DNA of 31,079 nucleotides from JBHIKY01 sp042139015 (GTDB lineage Bacteria > Bacillota > Bacilli > Bacillales > Marinococcaceae), in assembly GCF_042139015.1 (NCBI RefSeq), contig NZ_JBHIKY010000032.1:1-31079 (forward strand). Reading direction: 5' to 3'. The notes beneath the pieces are model-generated. The model did not search any database. It was given only the letters and a program-made list of their open reading frames with translations, and was not told where the DNA came from. Every line of letters starts with the position of its first letter. Positions within the stretch are counted from its first letter, which is position 1. Positions 1-8,299 of the stretch are shown here, one piece after another. The position numbers and the translations under genes were made by a program.

Positions 1-115
1 ACCCTTCATGCCCTCCCAATCACAAACTAGCATACTCATGTAAGTTTACATGATCGGGGAGGGATAGTTATTAAAAAGTGTTCAATTCTATCGAGCAGAA
101 TGTGTTAACTCTAGA

Positions 116-598
116 TTAGCAGTTACACTCGGCTAAAAGAGAGGTGTGAGTATGTCGTAACGAGTGAGGGGTAAGGTCTGTATTTAATTCAGCTAATTTT
201 AACAATCTCGTCATACGGTTTTCTACTTTTTTAATATAAAGCGGATAACCTGGCAATTCATCATCAACACTTGCAAAAACAAAGCCTTGGTCATGGTATA
301 TGTCTCTATGCATCATGATTGTTTCCTTTTGAAGTGCTTTATACTTTTTTAATTCATTAATCACAGTTTCATCAACATCGATTACACGAATAGCTGTGGT
401 AGTTTTAGGTGGTAACAGCTTATATTCCTTTCTATTATTAGTGGGGTTGTAATAAGTTTTATAGATACTGATAGTTTGTTCTTCCATATTAATATCTCGC
501 CATTTTAAGGCACATAATTCACCAGACCTCAATCCCGTATACCCCAGTAATAGGAAGAAAGGATAATCTTGATCTAAACCCAGTTTATCTACTATTTG
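116..598 (-). pseudogene. tyrosine recombinase (phage/ICE integrase) fragment
   Basis: This is an internal piece of a tyrosine recombinase catalytic domain. It shows the first catalytic arginine context (YTGLRSGELCALKW) and the box II motif HSLRHTHTSLLAE, with the HxxR arginine present. The first codon that could be taken as a start (TTG at 532) is really the leucine of the GLR motif, and the frame stays open upstream to about 661, with recognisable similarity to about 600. The N-terminal arm-binding part is missing. The reading frame stops just after box II, so the second histidine and the nucleophilic tyrosine are absent. The product cannot recombine DNA. The family places an old phage or integrative element at this edge of the window, consistent with the ArdC-like piece at 1.2 kb. 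Confidence 0.85.
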
Positions 599-663
599 GA
601 GAAAATGTGTTGATCCTAAACTAACGCACCTTTTAGTTGAAGATCCAACTCATTATATAGTTA

Positions 664-975
664 CTATATACTTCTACCTTTTACTCCAAGTGCTGTTCTA
701 TAGGGGAAAATTTCAGCAGTCATAATGGCATGCATTACTGCTGAGTTTTCATTTTTGAATGCTTCTGCTTTTTCAGCGTTTTCTTCTTTAAAAATAACAA
801 TCCCAGATCCTTTTTCATCTTCTCGGTCTGTTATATCTGCCGTAATTACTTATAATTTTTCGCAGTATTTTTTAGTTTTATAAAATGTTGTCCAACTATG
901 TTTTGGGCTTCTTTCATCCAATTCTTTTCTTCATAATTAATTTTAATACGTATATGTAATCCCTCACAAATGAGC
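664..975 (-). pseudogene. YCII-related domain protein, frameshifted remnant
   Basis: On the minus strand the final 60 or so codons before the TAG at 664 read as a YCII-like C-terminus: GSGIVIFKEENAEKAEAF, then a conserved-type ending with MTAEIFPYRTALG. About 850 the frame meets a stop, and the preceding part (EKNWMKEAQNIVGQHFIKL) continues in another frame, so at least one frameshift separates the halves. YCII proteins are small ferredoxin-like-fold proteins, usually about 90-100 residues, with poorly defined enzymatic roles. No usable start codon is visible. I infer a dead gene; the family assignment rests on motif recall and is moderate. Confidence 0.5.
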
Positions 976-1235
976 CCTTTTCATCAATTATTTATTTGAC
1001 ATAATTTTTCGAGCATTTCCAAAATACAAGTTTAATTATCGAAAATGATGCGAAAGAGGTTATAGGGTCCTTAAGTTGGGTTCATCTTTGTTACTTTATG
1101 CATGGCTTGTTTTCATTGATTATTTAGAGCATAATTCATTAGATTTGCTATCAAATGCAACACAGTCCTTATTAGTGGTAATTTTTTGCGACTAATTTAT
1201 TGTTTGTATAGAGAAGTAGTTATAAAGGTGAATAA
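976..1235. other. gap without a recognisable gene
   Basis: AT-rich sequence between the YCII-like remnant and the ArdC-like remnant. I see no open frame with a plausible start, no clear terminator and no RNA gene. Confidence 0.5.
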
Positions 1236-1424
1236 GTTCGGGAGTCAGGATTTTTCCTGAGCTCCGTTGCGGGGATCGAAAATAGTACAATAGAGAGCAG
1301 CGCAAGTTATATTCATTCATGGCTTAGAGTGTTAAAGGAAGACAGCAAAATGGTTGTACAAGCAGCTGCACAAGCACAAAAAGCAGCGGATTATATTATA
1401 GGAGAAGAGCAAACGGATGCCTGA
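1236..1424 (+). pseudogene. ArdC-like antirestriction/zincin protein, C-terminal remnant
   Basis: The open frame gives SVAGIENSTIESSASYIHSW followed by a stretch containing MVVQAAAQAQKAADYI and ends at TGA 1422. This matches the conserved C-terminus of ArdC-type proteins (N-terminal ssDNA-binding domain plus zincin-like metallopeptidase), which plasmids and integrative elements carry to escape restriction. The N-terminal domain and the HExxH metal site are missing and an in-frame stop lies at 1233, so only about 60 residues of the usual 280-320 remain. It is non-functional but is good evidence that the first 2.4 kb derives from a conjugative or integrative element. Confidence 0.7.
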
Positions 1425-1603
1425 TTTTATGAGGTAGGATCATATGGTTTTGAGAATGGTTACTTACTATATCGCATTGCCAGCAATACCGCGGAAATTT
1501 TGCGAGTGAAAACGAGTACGCTGCGAAAGGATAAAATATTCTTCTTTATATTCAGAAAATTCCATGATATCATTTATTTAAATAATTAAATAGGTGAAAC
1601 CAC

Positions 1604-1854
1604 ATGACCTCCAATCAAGGATTAGTCACATTTAACAATCCAAACCCATTGAAGCAGCAGCTGAAGGAAGTATCCCATTCAGCAGGCGTTACACAAAGTC
1701 AAATCGTGGAGGAGGGCTTGAGAAGCCGGGAGAACCGTAACAAGTGGGCCAATGGAGTTAGGAGATACAAGGAGTTGCCGTTATGGATTTGGCGGCCGTG
1801 GAAGATGTGGCGTGGATGTTTGACGAGACAAAAGAGAATTACGTATTGTCCTGA
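1604..1854 (+). pseudogene. small protein with RHH-like N-terminus, probably frameshifted
   Basis: An ATG at 1604 opens a frame whose first 43 residues look like a short DNA-binding protein (LKQQLKEVSHSAGVTQSQIV resembles a ribbon-helix-helix or short helix-turn-helix unit). After about residue 50 the composition becomes implausible (many W and R). A different frame then reads EIQGVAVMDLAAVEDVAWMF and ends at TGA 1852-1854, overlapping the ATG of the next gene as TGATG. The best reading is one gene with a frameshift near 1755, translationally coupled to the gene after it. Alternatively the ATG at 1783, preceded by AGGAG, starts a separate 23-residue peptide. No family recognised. Confidence 0.4.
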
Positions 1855-2150
1855 TGGATATGAAAGCCACCAACATATCGGGCCAAGATGTCAGTTACTA
1901 CCCGGACCAGGGAATCCTCGTTACGAATACCGGTGAACAGGTGGAAGTAGAAATGATGCTATCGGGGGAAGTCGGTGGCGATTTTTACGGGAAAGTGACC
2001 AAAGAAAGGGAAGCGTGTTTTGTGCAAAACGATGATAAAACAGATTTCTCGAGCGGTGAACTTATTATCAGCCCGCCTCATGACATGGAAGAATGGAATG
2101 ACCTCGGTGAAGAAACACGCACCGCTTTTGACATCATCAGCTGGGATTAA
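1854..2150 (+). CDS. hypothetical protein, 98 aa, coupled to upstream gene
   Basis: ATG 1854 overlaps the TGA of the preceding frame (TGATG), a classical translational-coupling arrangement. The product is a soluble, acidic 98-residue protein with no membrane segment or signal peptide. It contains the segments QDVSYYPDQGILVTNTGEQV and SGELIISPPHDMEEWNDLGE, and an aromatic C-terminus (DIISWD). I do not recognise the family. Its base composition is GC-richer than the flanking remnants. With the ArdC-like piece upstream and the 50-residue basic protein downstream it probably belongs to the old mobile element. A regulator/effector or antitoxin/toxin pair is possible from the coupled two-gene layout but is not shown. 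Confidence 0.6.
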   Translation: MDMKATNISGQDVSYYPDQGILVTNTGEQVEVEMMLSGEVGGDFYGKVTKEREACFVQNDDKTDFSSGELIISPPHDMEEWNDLGEETRTAFDIISWD

Positions 2151-2198
2151 GCGCAGGAACTCGAATAATTCACGCACTCAATGAAAGGGGTAAAATAA

Positions 2199-2351
2199 AT
2201 GATCATCAATAAGACAAGAGGATTTCTATATCAATTAGGAGGTATTCTCGAGGATGTAAACGCTGTACAAAAAGGGAAATTCGGGCAACGAGTTGCAAGT
2301 AGAGCTACAGGAATAGCCACTTGGAAATCATTTATAAAGATATTCAAATAG
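2199..2351 (+). CDS. small basic hypothetical protein, 50 aa
   Basis: ATG 2199 is preceded by GAAAGGGG at 2183-2190 with a good 8-nt spacing, and the frame ends at TAG 2349-2351. The product begins MIINKTRGFLYQLGGILEDV and is strongly basic, with a Lys/Arg-rich second half (KGKFGQRVASRA). The pattern of a hydrophobic N-terminus, then DVNAVQKGK, then a basic tail resembles small proteins seen in many Bacillota genomes and often annotated only as hypothetical. I have no function to offer. It is short but has a proper ribosome binding site and protein-like composition. Confidence 0.6.
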   Translation: MIINKTRGFLYQLGGILEDVNAVQKGKFGQRVASRATGIATWKSFIKIFK

Positions 2352-2634
2352 AGGATGGGTTTTTATTTGGAAAAAGAAAATATAAAAAAAACGTCATGAA
2401 TCAGGTGCTGCTGTTTGGGTCTATTAGCTTTCTCAGTTTCTGACAATAAGAATTAATAGTAGGTAGAAATAGAAGTCCCCTCTACGTAAGACAATAATAA
2501 GTTCTTCAAAATCTTGTTATACCAAGGTTTCCATCGCAAAGTTAATTTATAAACCACAATAAGTTTTAATACTTTATGAACAGTATCCAAATTGACTGGA
2601 TTTCGACCGGATTTTTAAACCTTGAAAACTTAAC

Positions 2635-2676
2635 AAATCCCTCAAGAGGTTCATTGATCTCTTGAGGGATTTTTAT
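2635..2676. terminator. stem-loop, probable bidirectional terminator
   Basis: A perfect 14-bp inverted repeat (2635-2648 with 2659-2672) flanks a 10-nt loop and is followed by TTTTTA on the plus strand, with A residues on the other side. It separates the small plus-strand genes from the convergent regulator remnants. The 280 bp before it (2352-2634) hold no gene I can support. Confidence 0.75.
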
Positions 2677-2721
2677 GATAGTATCGTATCTCACAAGGTT
2701 GAATGGACTGCAGGGGGATTG

Positions 2722-3095
2722 TTAAACGGTTTGTTTTCTAAACTGTGTCGGTGTAAAGGTTGTTTGATGTTTAAATACTTTTGAAAATTGCTGAGTATCT
2801 TCATAGCCAGATGATTTTGCTACAGTACTAATAGGTAAATCTGTAGTTTTTAATAAATCTCTAGCCTTTCTTATACGGCAATTTGTTAAATATTCTTTTG
2901 GACTAACTACTATCTCTTTTTTGAATAGTCGGTGTAGATATGTTCTGACAATAGCCAAAGAGTTAGCTATTTCAGAGATTTGAATGTCAGTCTCAAAATT
3001 ATTTCGTATGAACTGAAGTGCTTGAGCAAATAACAATATTGTCACTACTTTCGGGATTTTTTTCTCCATATGTAAATTCATACAAACCTATTTTT
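2722..3095 (-). pseudogene. AraC-family regulator, C-terminal DNA-binding domain remnant
   Basis: The frame encodes a full AraC-type double helix-turn-helix: QALQFIRNNFETDIQISEIA, then the second-helix region RIRKARDLLKTTDLPISTVA, and the family signature GYEDTQQFSKVFKHQTTFTP. It ends normally at RKQTV. There is no ligand-sensing domain. The codons before it, in another frame, read KIGLYEFTYGEKNPES, which looks like the linker before an AraC HTH, so a frameshift lies near 3050. Upstream of that the sequence becomes a MarR-like protein. The DNA-binding domain alone might fold, but no credible start codon with a ribosome binding site precedes it. Confidence 0.75.
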
Positions 3096-3475
3096 CCATT
3101 AATAACTTTTTGTTTGAATGGTTCCCCTTTGTGTACATCCAGAATTTTTTGGGCATAGGCCAGGAAATTAACCGCTTCTTCTTTCGACAGGCAACTGACG
3201 TTGCAGGGGGAATATTTTATGTCTTCGACAGCGTCAACCAGTTGTTTCAGCAAAACGCTTCCTTCCAAAGTAATCTCTACTCTTTTGTACCTTGGTTTCT
3301 TCTTATCAATCCCAATAAGAATCATGCCCTTCTCCTTTAGAGGTTTCAACAGTCTTGTTACAGTAGAACTATGCCAGCCAGCATCCTAACTCCCCTATCT
3401 CTGATGGCGCAAGGACATTCTGATGGGTTTAAAGTAAAAATAAAATATGCTGCTGGGCCGGAGTGTAGAGGAACC
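3096..3475 (-). pseudogene. MarR-family regulator remnant joined to AraC remnant
   Basis: Read across frameshifts, the minus strand gives TPAQQHILFLL, then NVLAPSEIGELG, then the recognition-helix part GWHSSTVTRLLKPLKEKGMI and the wing region ending VEITLEGSVLLKQL. This is the winged helix of a MarR-type repressor. A TAA interrupts the frame near 3425 and another frame change is needed near 3370. The segment LSKEEAVNFLAYAQKILD fits the MarR C-terminal dimerisation helix, after which the sequence passes into the AraC remnant. A deletion joining two regulator genes followed by point decay explains the layout. Not functional. Confidence 0.6.
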
Positions 3476-3628
3476 TAAAAGATCTAAGCTCTAGAAAGCT
3501 TATCTTTTCCGCGTTCCACAATAGCGATTGTTAATGATAACCTTATTTGATCATTATCTACTATCTTTATTTACGTACATTAAATTAATACGATATACAA
3601 ATTAAGTTGGTTTTCTCATGGCTATTTG

Positions 3629-4831
3629 TTAATTTTTTGACGGATTATCGAAATTTATGTGCATTTCTTTTATAGCTCTAAAGCCTACAAGTTGTCTCCA
3701 TTCGACCTCTTTTGTTTCTAGTTGGATATTTAATGTTTTTTGCAAAACCGTTTGTATCGCAATTTGCGCTTCTAACCTCGCTAATGTAGAGCCTAAACAG
3801 AAATGAGTACCCGATCCAAATGCAAGATGAGGATTAGGGTTTCTTGTAATATCAAAAACATCCGCGTTCGAGAATTGTTTTGAATCTCGATTAGCTGCTC
3901 CAATAAGGACGTACACATGATCACCTTTTTTAATCTGAACCTTGTTAAGTTCAACATCCTCCGATGCTATCCTGGCAATCATTTGAGTAGGACTTTCATA
4001 TCGTAAGCATTCCTCTATTGCTGATTCAATAAGAGAAGGATTTTCAATCAACTTTTGGTATTCTTTTGGGTTTGTTAAAAAACAATAAAGTGAATTGCTT
4101 ATTAAATTGACAGTTGTTTCATGTCCAGCAATCACGAGTAACACAGAAGTCGCTAATAGTTCTTCTTCCGTTAGCTTCCTATCTTCCTCTTGAGACAGTA
4201 ATTCGCTAATTAAATCATCCTTAGAAGATTCCCGTCTTTTTTGAATCAGATTTTTAAGAAATGATAGCATCTCCAATGTTGTTTTGTTTCCGTTCACAAT
4301 GGTTCGTCTTGAACGTGTAAGATCGATCGATTGGATTAAACTCAATGCCCATTCGCGAAAAATATTTTTATCATTATCTGGTATCCCTATTATTTTCGCA
4401 ATCACAAGACTGGTAAAAGGAAATGCAAAATCGGAAATCACATCTATTTTCCTTTTATGCTTAATATCATCCCATAAATTTCTTGCTATTTTTTCTATAA
4501 ATGGACGATACTTTTCAATGCTCGCAGGAGTGAAATGGTGGCTAACAAGCATACGTAACCTTGCATGGTCAGGTGGGTTTTTAAAAAGCATCATATGGTT
4601 TTGGATATTTTTTAAGGCTTCGTACTTTTTCGTTGTCTCAGGAAGAGGGGTTCGAGTTTGGAAACGGTTATCTTTAAGAATGGTTAATGCCTCTTGATAA
4701 CCAGTCACGTACCATCCAGGATATTTAAGAAATCTCCCCTTATACACTGGATGAATCGCACGAATTTCCTCATAAAAAGAATACGGGTTAGTTGTTTCAA
4801 ATGTAGATCTGTCCGTACTTTGATTTATCAT
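3629..4831 (-). CDS. bioI: cytochrome P450 BioI, pimelate-forming (biotin synthesis)
   Basis: This 400-residue P450 closely resembles Bacillus subtilis BioI (CYP107H1), which cleaves acyl-ACP to make pimeloyl-ACP for biotin synthesis. Visible signatures are the I-helix AGHETT (235-240), the ExxR pair E274/R277 in EECLRYESPTQM, and the haem loop FGSGTHFCLG with proximal Cys345. The N-terminus (NPYSFYEEIRAIHPVYKG, FLKYPGWYVTGYQEA) also follows BioI nearly residue by residue, so the start at 4831 is credible; GGAGGGAGAAAT precedes it. It is full length with no frameshift. It lies last in the minus-strand biotin operon, separated from bioB by a hairpin. In B. subtilis a partial terminator also precedes bioI. 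Electrons would come from a flavodoxin or ferredoxin encoded elsewhere. The middle of the operon is deleted, so its product may have no local pathway to feed. Confidence 0.95.
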   Translation of the reverse strand: MINQSTDRSTFETTNPYSFYEEIRAIHPVYKGRFLKYPGWYVTGYQEALTILKDNRFQTRTPLPETTKKYEALKNIQNHMMLFKNPPDHARLRMLVSHHFTPASIEKYRPFIEKIARNLWDDIKHKRKIDVISDFAFPFTSLVIAKIIGIPDNDKNIFREWALSLIQSIDLTRSRRTIVNGNKTTLEMLSFLKNLIQKRRESSKDDLISELLSQEEDRKLTEEELLATSVLLVIAGHETTVNLISNSLYCFLTNPKEYQKLIENPSLIESAIEECLRYESPTQMIARIASEDVELNKVQIKKGDHVYVLIGAANRDSKQFSNADVFDITRNPNPHLAFGSGTHFCLGSTLARLEAQIAIQTVLQKTLNIQLETKEVEWRQLVGFRAIKEMHINFDNPSKN

Positions 4832-4862
4832 ATTTCTCCCTCCTTAACTTATTTTGTAGAGT

Positions 4863-4900
4863 AAAAGAAAAGATGCGCTGTTCCTCCGCATCTCTTTTTT
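4863..4900. terminator. hairpin between bioB remnant and bioI
   Basis: Arms AGATGCG (4871-4877) and CGCATCT (4887-4893) are flanked by A-rich sequence on one side and a T-run on the other, so the stem-loop can terminate in either direction. For the minus-strand biotin operon it lies just after the end of bioB and before bioI, the same place as the partial terminator described for the B. subtilis operon. Confidence 0.75.
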
Positions 4901-4906
4901 ACTTGG

Positions 4907-5239
4907 TTATTTTCCTGCAGCTATATTCGCTTTCATTTTTTCTACAGTTTCAATCTCAAAGCCTAAATCAAGCAGCATCTTATGGTCCTCAGAGTCTTAT
5001 TGACCGGCAGTGGTTAAGTAATCCCCAACAAAAATAGAGTTTGCTGCGTAAAGTCCAAAAGGCTGTAATGAACGCAGGTTTACTTCTCTTCCACCGGAAA
5101 TGCGAATTTCCTTTGTTGGGTTAACAAAACGGAAAAGTGCTACGCTTTCAATAATTAAAGGGTTTTCATCATAATCCTTCATTTGTGTAAAGGGCAACCA
5201 TAAATATTTTTTGCTTTTTTCAATCAACTCTTGTGTCAT
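4907..5239 (-). pseudogene. bioA'-'bioB deletion fusion with nonsense codon
   Basis: The frame starts as BioA (DAPA aminotransferase): residues 1-32 include IEKSKKYLWLPFTQMKDYDE and LIIES. It then switches, in frame, to the C-terminal part of biotin synthase BioB: VALFRFVNPTKEIRISGGRE, LRSLQPFGLYAANSIFVGDY, LTTAGQ. At 4997-4999 a TAA replaces the next codon. Beyond it the frame continues with BioB-like sequence (DSEDHKMLLDLGFEIETVEK) to a natural stop at 4907. One deletion has therefore removed most of bioA, all of bioF and bioD, and the first three quarters of bioB, with its radical-SAM cysteines. Start 5239 has GGGAGG six bases upstream and overlaps the end of bioW by 20 nt, as in an intact operon. 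The product has no catalytic part of either enzyme. Confidence 0.93.
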
Positions 5240-6002
5240 GCTTTTCCTCCCATTGAATTAGAATTGGTTGTTCTTCTAAATAAGACATATATGTATTGAT
5301 ATCAGATAACTTATCAACAAAAAAGATACGGCATCCTCTATCATCACCGTACTGTTTAAGTTGCGTTATACGCTGATAGCCCAATTTTTTACTAGCTACA
5401 TAGCCAGTAATGTAATCTGGATCATCTGACCAACATAATTCTGCAATGGTTAGTTTATGATTAGTCACTTTAGTAGCAAGTGTAAGTGCTTCCTTTAATC
5501 TTGGGTTAGTAGAATCTGCTTTTGATCTTGCCCACTTATTAAAATTTCCGGTTTGCCAATCCATTCTAGAGACACGAACACCTTTGTCTATTCTCCCATC
5601 TACTCGCTCCCCCGTATGAATATCAATTAGGATCGCTCCACTAACAGGATATTCAGGAATTTCCTTATAAGCTTTTTTTATAATGTCTTTAGGTACACCC
5701 GTTTTCTCAAGTAGAAATTTAGCTAGCACTTGTCCTTCTTCAACTGTAGTCACTTCATTTGTTTGGACTGTTAAAGGATTAAATAGTTTAATAGGTTGAT
5801 TTACAACTTCACATTGAATTTGTAAAAAATCTGGTTGTCCCCTTGAGTGATTTAACGCTTTTTCCAGTAATGTATTTACTGACAACCCTAATTCATTATA
5901 AGAAGAGAGTAATTCACCACCAGAAATATGTCTTCCTCCATTTTCATGTGATTCATTTTCTGAAGCTCGCATTCTTACACTATATAATCTACTCTGATTC
6001 AT
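5220..6002 (-). CDS. bioW: 6-carboxyhexanoate-CoA ligase (pimeloyl-CoA synthetase)
   Basis: This 260-residue protein matches BioW, which activates pimelate with ATP and CoA to pimeloyl-CoA, the first committed biotin precursor. Family-typical blocks run through the whole length: YSVRMRASENESHENGGRHI, ISGGELL, SRGQPDFLQIQ, TNEVTTVEEGQ, GVRVSRMDW, the very conserved AELCWSDDPDYITGYVASKK, GYQRIT and the end QPILIQWEE. Length and both termini agree with B. subtilis BioW and no frameshift is seen. It is the first gene of the operon, behind a BirA-type operator and promoter, and its end overlaps the bioA start. Because bioF and bioD are absent here, its pimeloyl-CoA would have to be used by enzymes encoded elsewhere, or the gene is a leftover. 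Confidence 0.95.
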   Translation of the reverse strand: MNQSRLYSVRMRASENESHENGGRHISGGELLSSYNELGLSVNTLLEKALNHSRGQPDFLQIQCEVVNQPIKLFNPLTVQTNEVTTVEEGQVLAKFLLEKTGVPKDIIKKAYKEIPEYPVSGAILIDIHTGERVDGRIDKGVRVSRMDWQTGNFNKWARSKADSTNPRLKEALTLATKVTNHKLTIAELCWSDDPDYITGYVASKKLGYQRITQLKQYGDDRGCRIFFVDKLSDINTYMSYLEEQPILIQWEEKHDTRVD

Positions 6003-6090
6003 TGCTGTCTCTCCTAAACTTAGTTAGTGGTTGATTCATAAGATGGTGTCGATAATTGTAAACCATAAATAATTTTAGGTTTACTTTAAA

Positions 6091-6130
6091 ATGATAAAAT
6101 TGTTAACCTATATTGTCAATAAGTTAACAA
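6091..6130 (-). promoter_or_regulatory. biotin operon promoter with BirA operator
   Basis: On the minus strand a consensus-like promoter has TTGACA (6119-6114), a 17-bp spacer and TATCAT (6096-6091), reading toward bioW. It is overlapped by the inverted repeat TTGTTAAC (6100-6107) and GTTAACAA (6123-6130), with 15 bp between arms. This matches the BirA (biotin repressor/ligase) operator of Bacillaceae. Biotin-loaded BirA would block the promoter. The control region appears intact although the operon is gutted. Confidence 0.9.
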
Positions 6131-6187
6131 AAGTGATAACAGCGTATGTCTATTGGGATTGGGTTGAAATAAACGTTAAGTGAACAA

Positions 6188-6310
6188 ATTAGAGGGAGAG
6201 GACTTGGTACAAAATTGCTTAATGAAGCTGAATCCGTCGGTAAAGAAAAGGGAGCAGGTGATATCGCTATTATAAAATTCTTGTTATTCAAGATGTTAGA
6301 CCTTACGTGA
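6188..6310 (+). pseudogene. GNAT-like acetyltransferase fragment
   Basis: A 40-codon open stretch reads IRGRGLGTKLLNEAESVGKE and then KGAGDIAI, which resembles acetyl-CoA-binding motif A of GNAT acetyltransferases (Q/RxxGxG/A followed by a helix). No start codon precedes it and the rest of the fold is missing. Treat as a remnant; the family call rests on one motif. Confidence 0.4.
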
Positions 6311-6449
6311 TAAACGATGGGTAGCAGGCTTTACAAGCAGTCCGTAACGGCCGCAAGGGGGCGTAGCTATCTCCTGAAAAAACTTGTCCCCTTTATTGTC
6401 CGGCAGGCAGGTCTGAAAAGCTAGAAAAAATAAATGCCGGAGGTAACCC

Positions 6450-6653
6450 ATGGATCATCACTGTTTATGGCATTACTTACAAACGGTACGTATTAATGAA
6501 GCAAAGAAGCGATTGGAACAAAGTGAAAAACCACTTGATGTGGCAATAGAAACTGGTTTTGTAGATCAAAGTCACTTCAGTAAATTTTTTATGGAATTTA
6601 TTGGATTAACACCTGGACAATACAGGGATACCTTTATTCAGGATGGTAAATGA
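6450..6653 (+). pseudogene. AraC-family HTH half-domain
   Basis: A 67-residue frame carries only the second helix-turn-helix of an AraC regulator: HYLQTVRINEAKKRLEQSEK, the helix VAIETGFVDQSHFSKFF and the ending GLTPGQYRD. The sensor domain and first HTH are missing. GGAGG stands 6 nt before the ATG, so a peptide might still be made, but an in-frame TAA just upstream shows the original gene is cut off. It is unrelated in sequence detail to the AraC remnant at 2722. Confidence 0.75.
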
Positions 6654-6959
6654 CTTGCTTTAAATAAATTCCTTTAGGTTTCTTATTTGTGAATCATCTC
6701 AGATACTAGGAGTAGTATTTTAGTGAGTAAAAAACATTATTTGGGGTCTAAAGCAAAAAACGCGAATTTTGTACGCTAAGGAATATCGGCTTTTATTATC
6801 TTAAATTTGTTCAACTATATAATGAACTCATAAGATGGATCAGGAAACACCGGCTAAAAATCTTATTCCATTACTTTGCTGAACAACAATGATTTATTCC
6901 CATAGTTTATACCTATTTTATAGCATAATGGTTGATACTTTTTCTTATTTATATTAAAT
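6654..6959. other. AT-rich gap
   Basis: No gene, RNA or clear terminator can be supported here. It lies between the AraC remnant and the sodA promoter. Confidence 0.5.
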
Positions 6960-6988
6960 TTGCACAAGGTAAACATAATTTCTATAAT
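6960..6988 (+). promoter_or_regulatory. sigma-A type promoter before sodA remnant
   Basis: TTGCAC (6960-6965), a 17-bp spacer and a perfect TATAAT (6983-6988) stand about 35 bp before the sodA-like frame. TAGGAGA at 7003-7009 serves as ribosome binding site. Confidence 0.7.
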
Positions 6989-7020
6989 ATAAAATTAATG
7001 CGTAGGAGAAAAATTGTCTT

Positions 7021-7411
7021 TTGTTTGCATTGACTAAGCTTCCATATGATTATGATGAGTTAGAACTATTTATCGATGCCCAAACATTGGAAATTAACCA
7101 TAGTAAACATCATGCAACTTATGTGAACAACCTGAATTTAACATTGGAAAAGTATGATAATTTAAAATTAAAGCCGTTGGAAGAATTGCTAAGTAATCTT
7201 GATAGTTTGCCAACTGAAGAGAGGACAAGCTTCCAAAATAACGGCGATGGGCAATTATTGCCATAGCCTTTTTTGGGAGTTAAATAGTCAAAGAGGTAGA
7301 GGAAAGCCGACAGCTGTTATTTTAAAAGCGATTGATCAATTTTATGGATCAACTATCAAAGGTAGCTATAAGCAGGTTCGGAAGTGGATATGGGTAGCTT
7401 GGTCCTTGATA
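7021..7411 (+). pseudogene. Mn/Fe superoxide dismutase, frameshifted and truncated
   Basis: The first 76 codons match SodA: LTKLPYDYDELELFIDAQTL, IHH-like NHSKHHATYVNNLN carrying the first metal-ligand histidine, and NNGDG. At about 7250 the frame shifts. HSLFWELNSQRGRGKPTAVI, with the second histidine, continues in another frame. Near 7370-7400 a third frame gives SRFGSGYG, then a stop, then LGP, where intact enzymes have FGSGWAWL. The C-terminal metal ligands (DVWEHAYY region) are absent because the sequence changes into a UbiD-like gene. The promoter and ribosome binding site look intact, but no active dismutase can result. Confidence 0.85.
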
Positions 7412-7416
7412 GAGAA

Positions 7417-7745
7417 GAGGGGTTACGCCAAAGGAACAAATATTAAGGAATTGTTTTATGATGTAGCTGAGCGGTGAGGGTGAAATTCATTCATTGGAAG
7501 TGACGAAGCTCTTGTTCATGAAGTTCGTATTGAAAAAACATTACCCTTTATGAGTTGCTTTTATATCAAATTAATGAATATGACGGCGGATTTTATCTAG
7601 TAAAAGCAAGTCTTGATTCTCATGATCCATGTGAGCCAAATGATTTTAATAAACAGAATGTAGGAATTTATCGTTTGCAGGTTCATGGACCAGACTTGTT
7701 ATTGTTAATGTCTGTCCCTAGTCACGATATTGGAAGACAAATTGC
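7417..7745 (+). pseudogene. UbiD-family decarboxylase remnant
   Basis: Read through two TGA codons and a frameshift, the sequence gives GTNIKELFYDVAER, EALVHEVRIEKTLPF, LLLYQINEYDGGFYLVKAS and the diagnostic NKQNVGIYRLQVHGPD block, followed by PSHDIGRQIA. These match the N-terminal and middle parts of UbiD-type decarboxylases such as BsdC of B. subtilis, which use prenylated FMN to decarboxylate aromatic acids. The beginning is fused to the sodA remnant and the C-terminal half is lost at a junction with ubiX. In UbiD enzymes the lost half carries the catalytic Glu-Arg-Glu set, so the fragment is inactive. Confidence 0.8.
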
Positions 7746-8239
7746 AGTGCTCCTTTGGTGTTTTAGGAATAAGGATACTAGAAGCATTAAAATGGGCGAA
7801 GACGACGGTCATTCTTGAAAGAAACTATACGGTTTCTGAAGTTGAACATTTAGCTTCTAAAAGTTTATTCACCAAAAAAATCAGGTAGTTTCTATATCAA
7901 GTGGATCATTTCGAGTAGATGGAATGATTGTGGCACCATGTAGCATGAAAATTGTGGCATCCATTCGAATGGGATTTTCGAAAATTTAATAAGCAGAGCT
8001 GCCGATGTGATGTTAAAAGAAAGAAGAAAACTTGTTTTATTACACCCATTAAGCGACGTTCACCTAGAAAATATGCTTTTTCTATTCAGAATGGGAACCG
8101 TGATTTTACCTCGATGCCTGCTTTTATAATGAACCATATACCTACCATTAATGACATTGTCAATCATATTGTTGAAAGAACGTTAGAGCAATTTAATATC
8201 AATAATAACTTAACAAGACGTTGGAAAGAACCAGTATAG
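7746..8239 (+). pseudogene. UbiX-family flavin prenyltransferase remnant
   Basis: Across several frameshifts the sequence follows UbiX from near its start to its end: FGVLGIRILEALKWA, VSEVEHLASK, SISSGSFRVDGMIVAPCSMK, RAADVMLKERRKLVLLHPLS, LENMLFLFRMGTVILP, and finally MPAFIMNHIPTINDIVNHIV with the usual ending NLTRRWKE. UbiX makes the prenyl-FMN cofactor used by UbiD, and the two genes are commonly adjacent. The start is lost at the UbiD junction, and there are at least three frame changes plus a TAA near 7987. Dead, but the order UbiD-UbiX-AsbF-like suggests a former aromatic-acid cluster. Confidence 0.85.
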
Positions 8240-8299
8240 TCTTTATTTCAGGGTAAAGTTTATTAACAGTATATCAATGAATGAAAGGGAGGAATGATT

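Noticed and set aside
11..63. Nested inverted repeats (CCCTCCC/GGGAGGG around CATGTAA/TTACATG) at the window start
   Set aside because: No T-run and no attachment-site context can be shown at the edge of the window; left unassigned.
4284..4697. 137-codon plus-strand open frame
   Set aside because: Antisense shadow of bioI, which has full P450 motifs; no ribosome binding site or motif.
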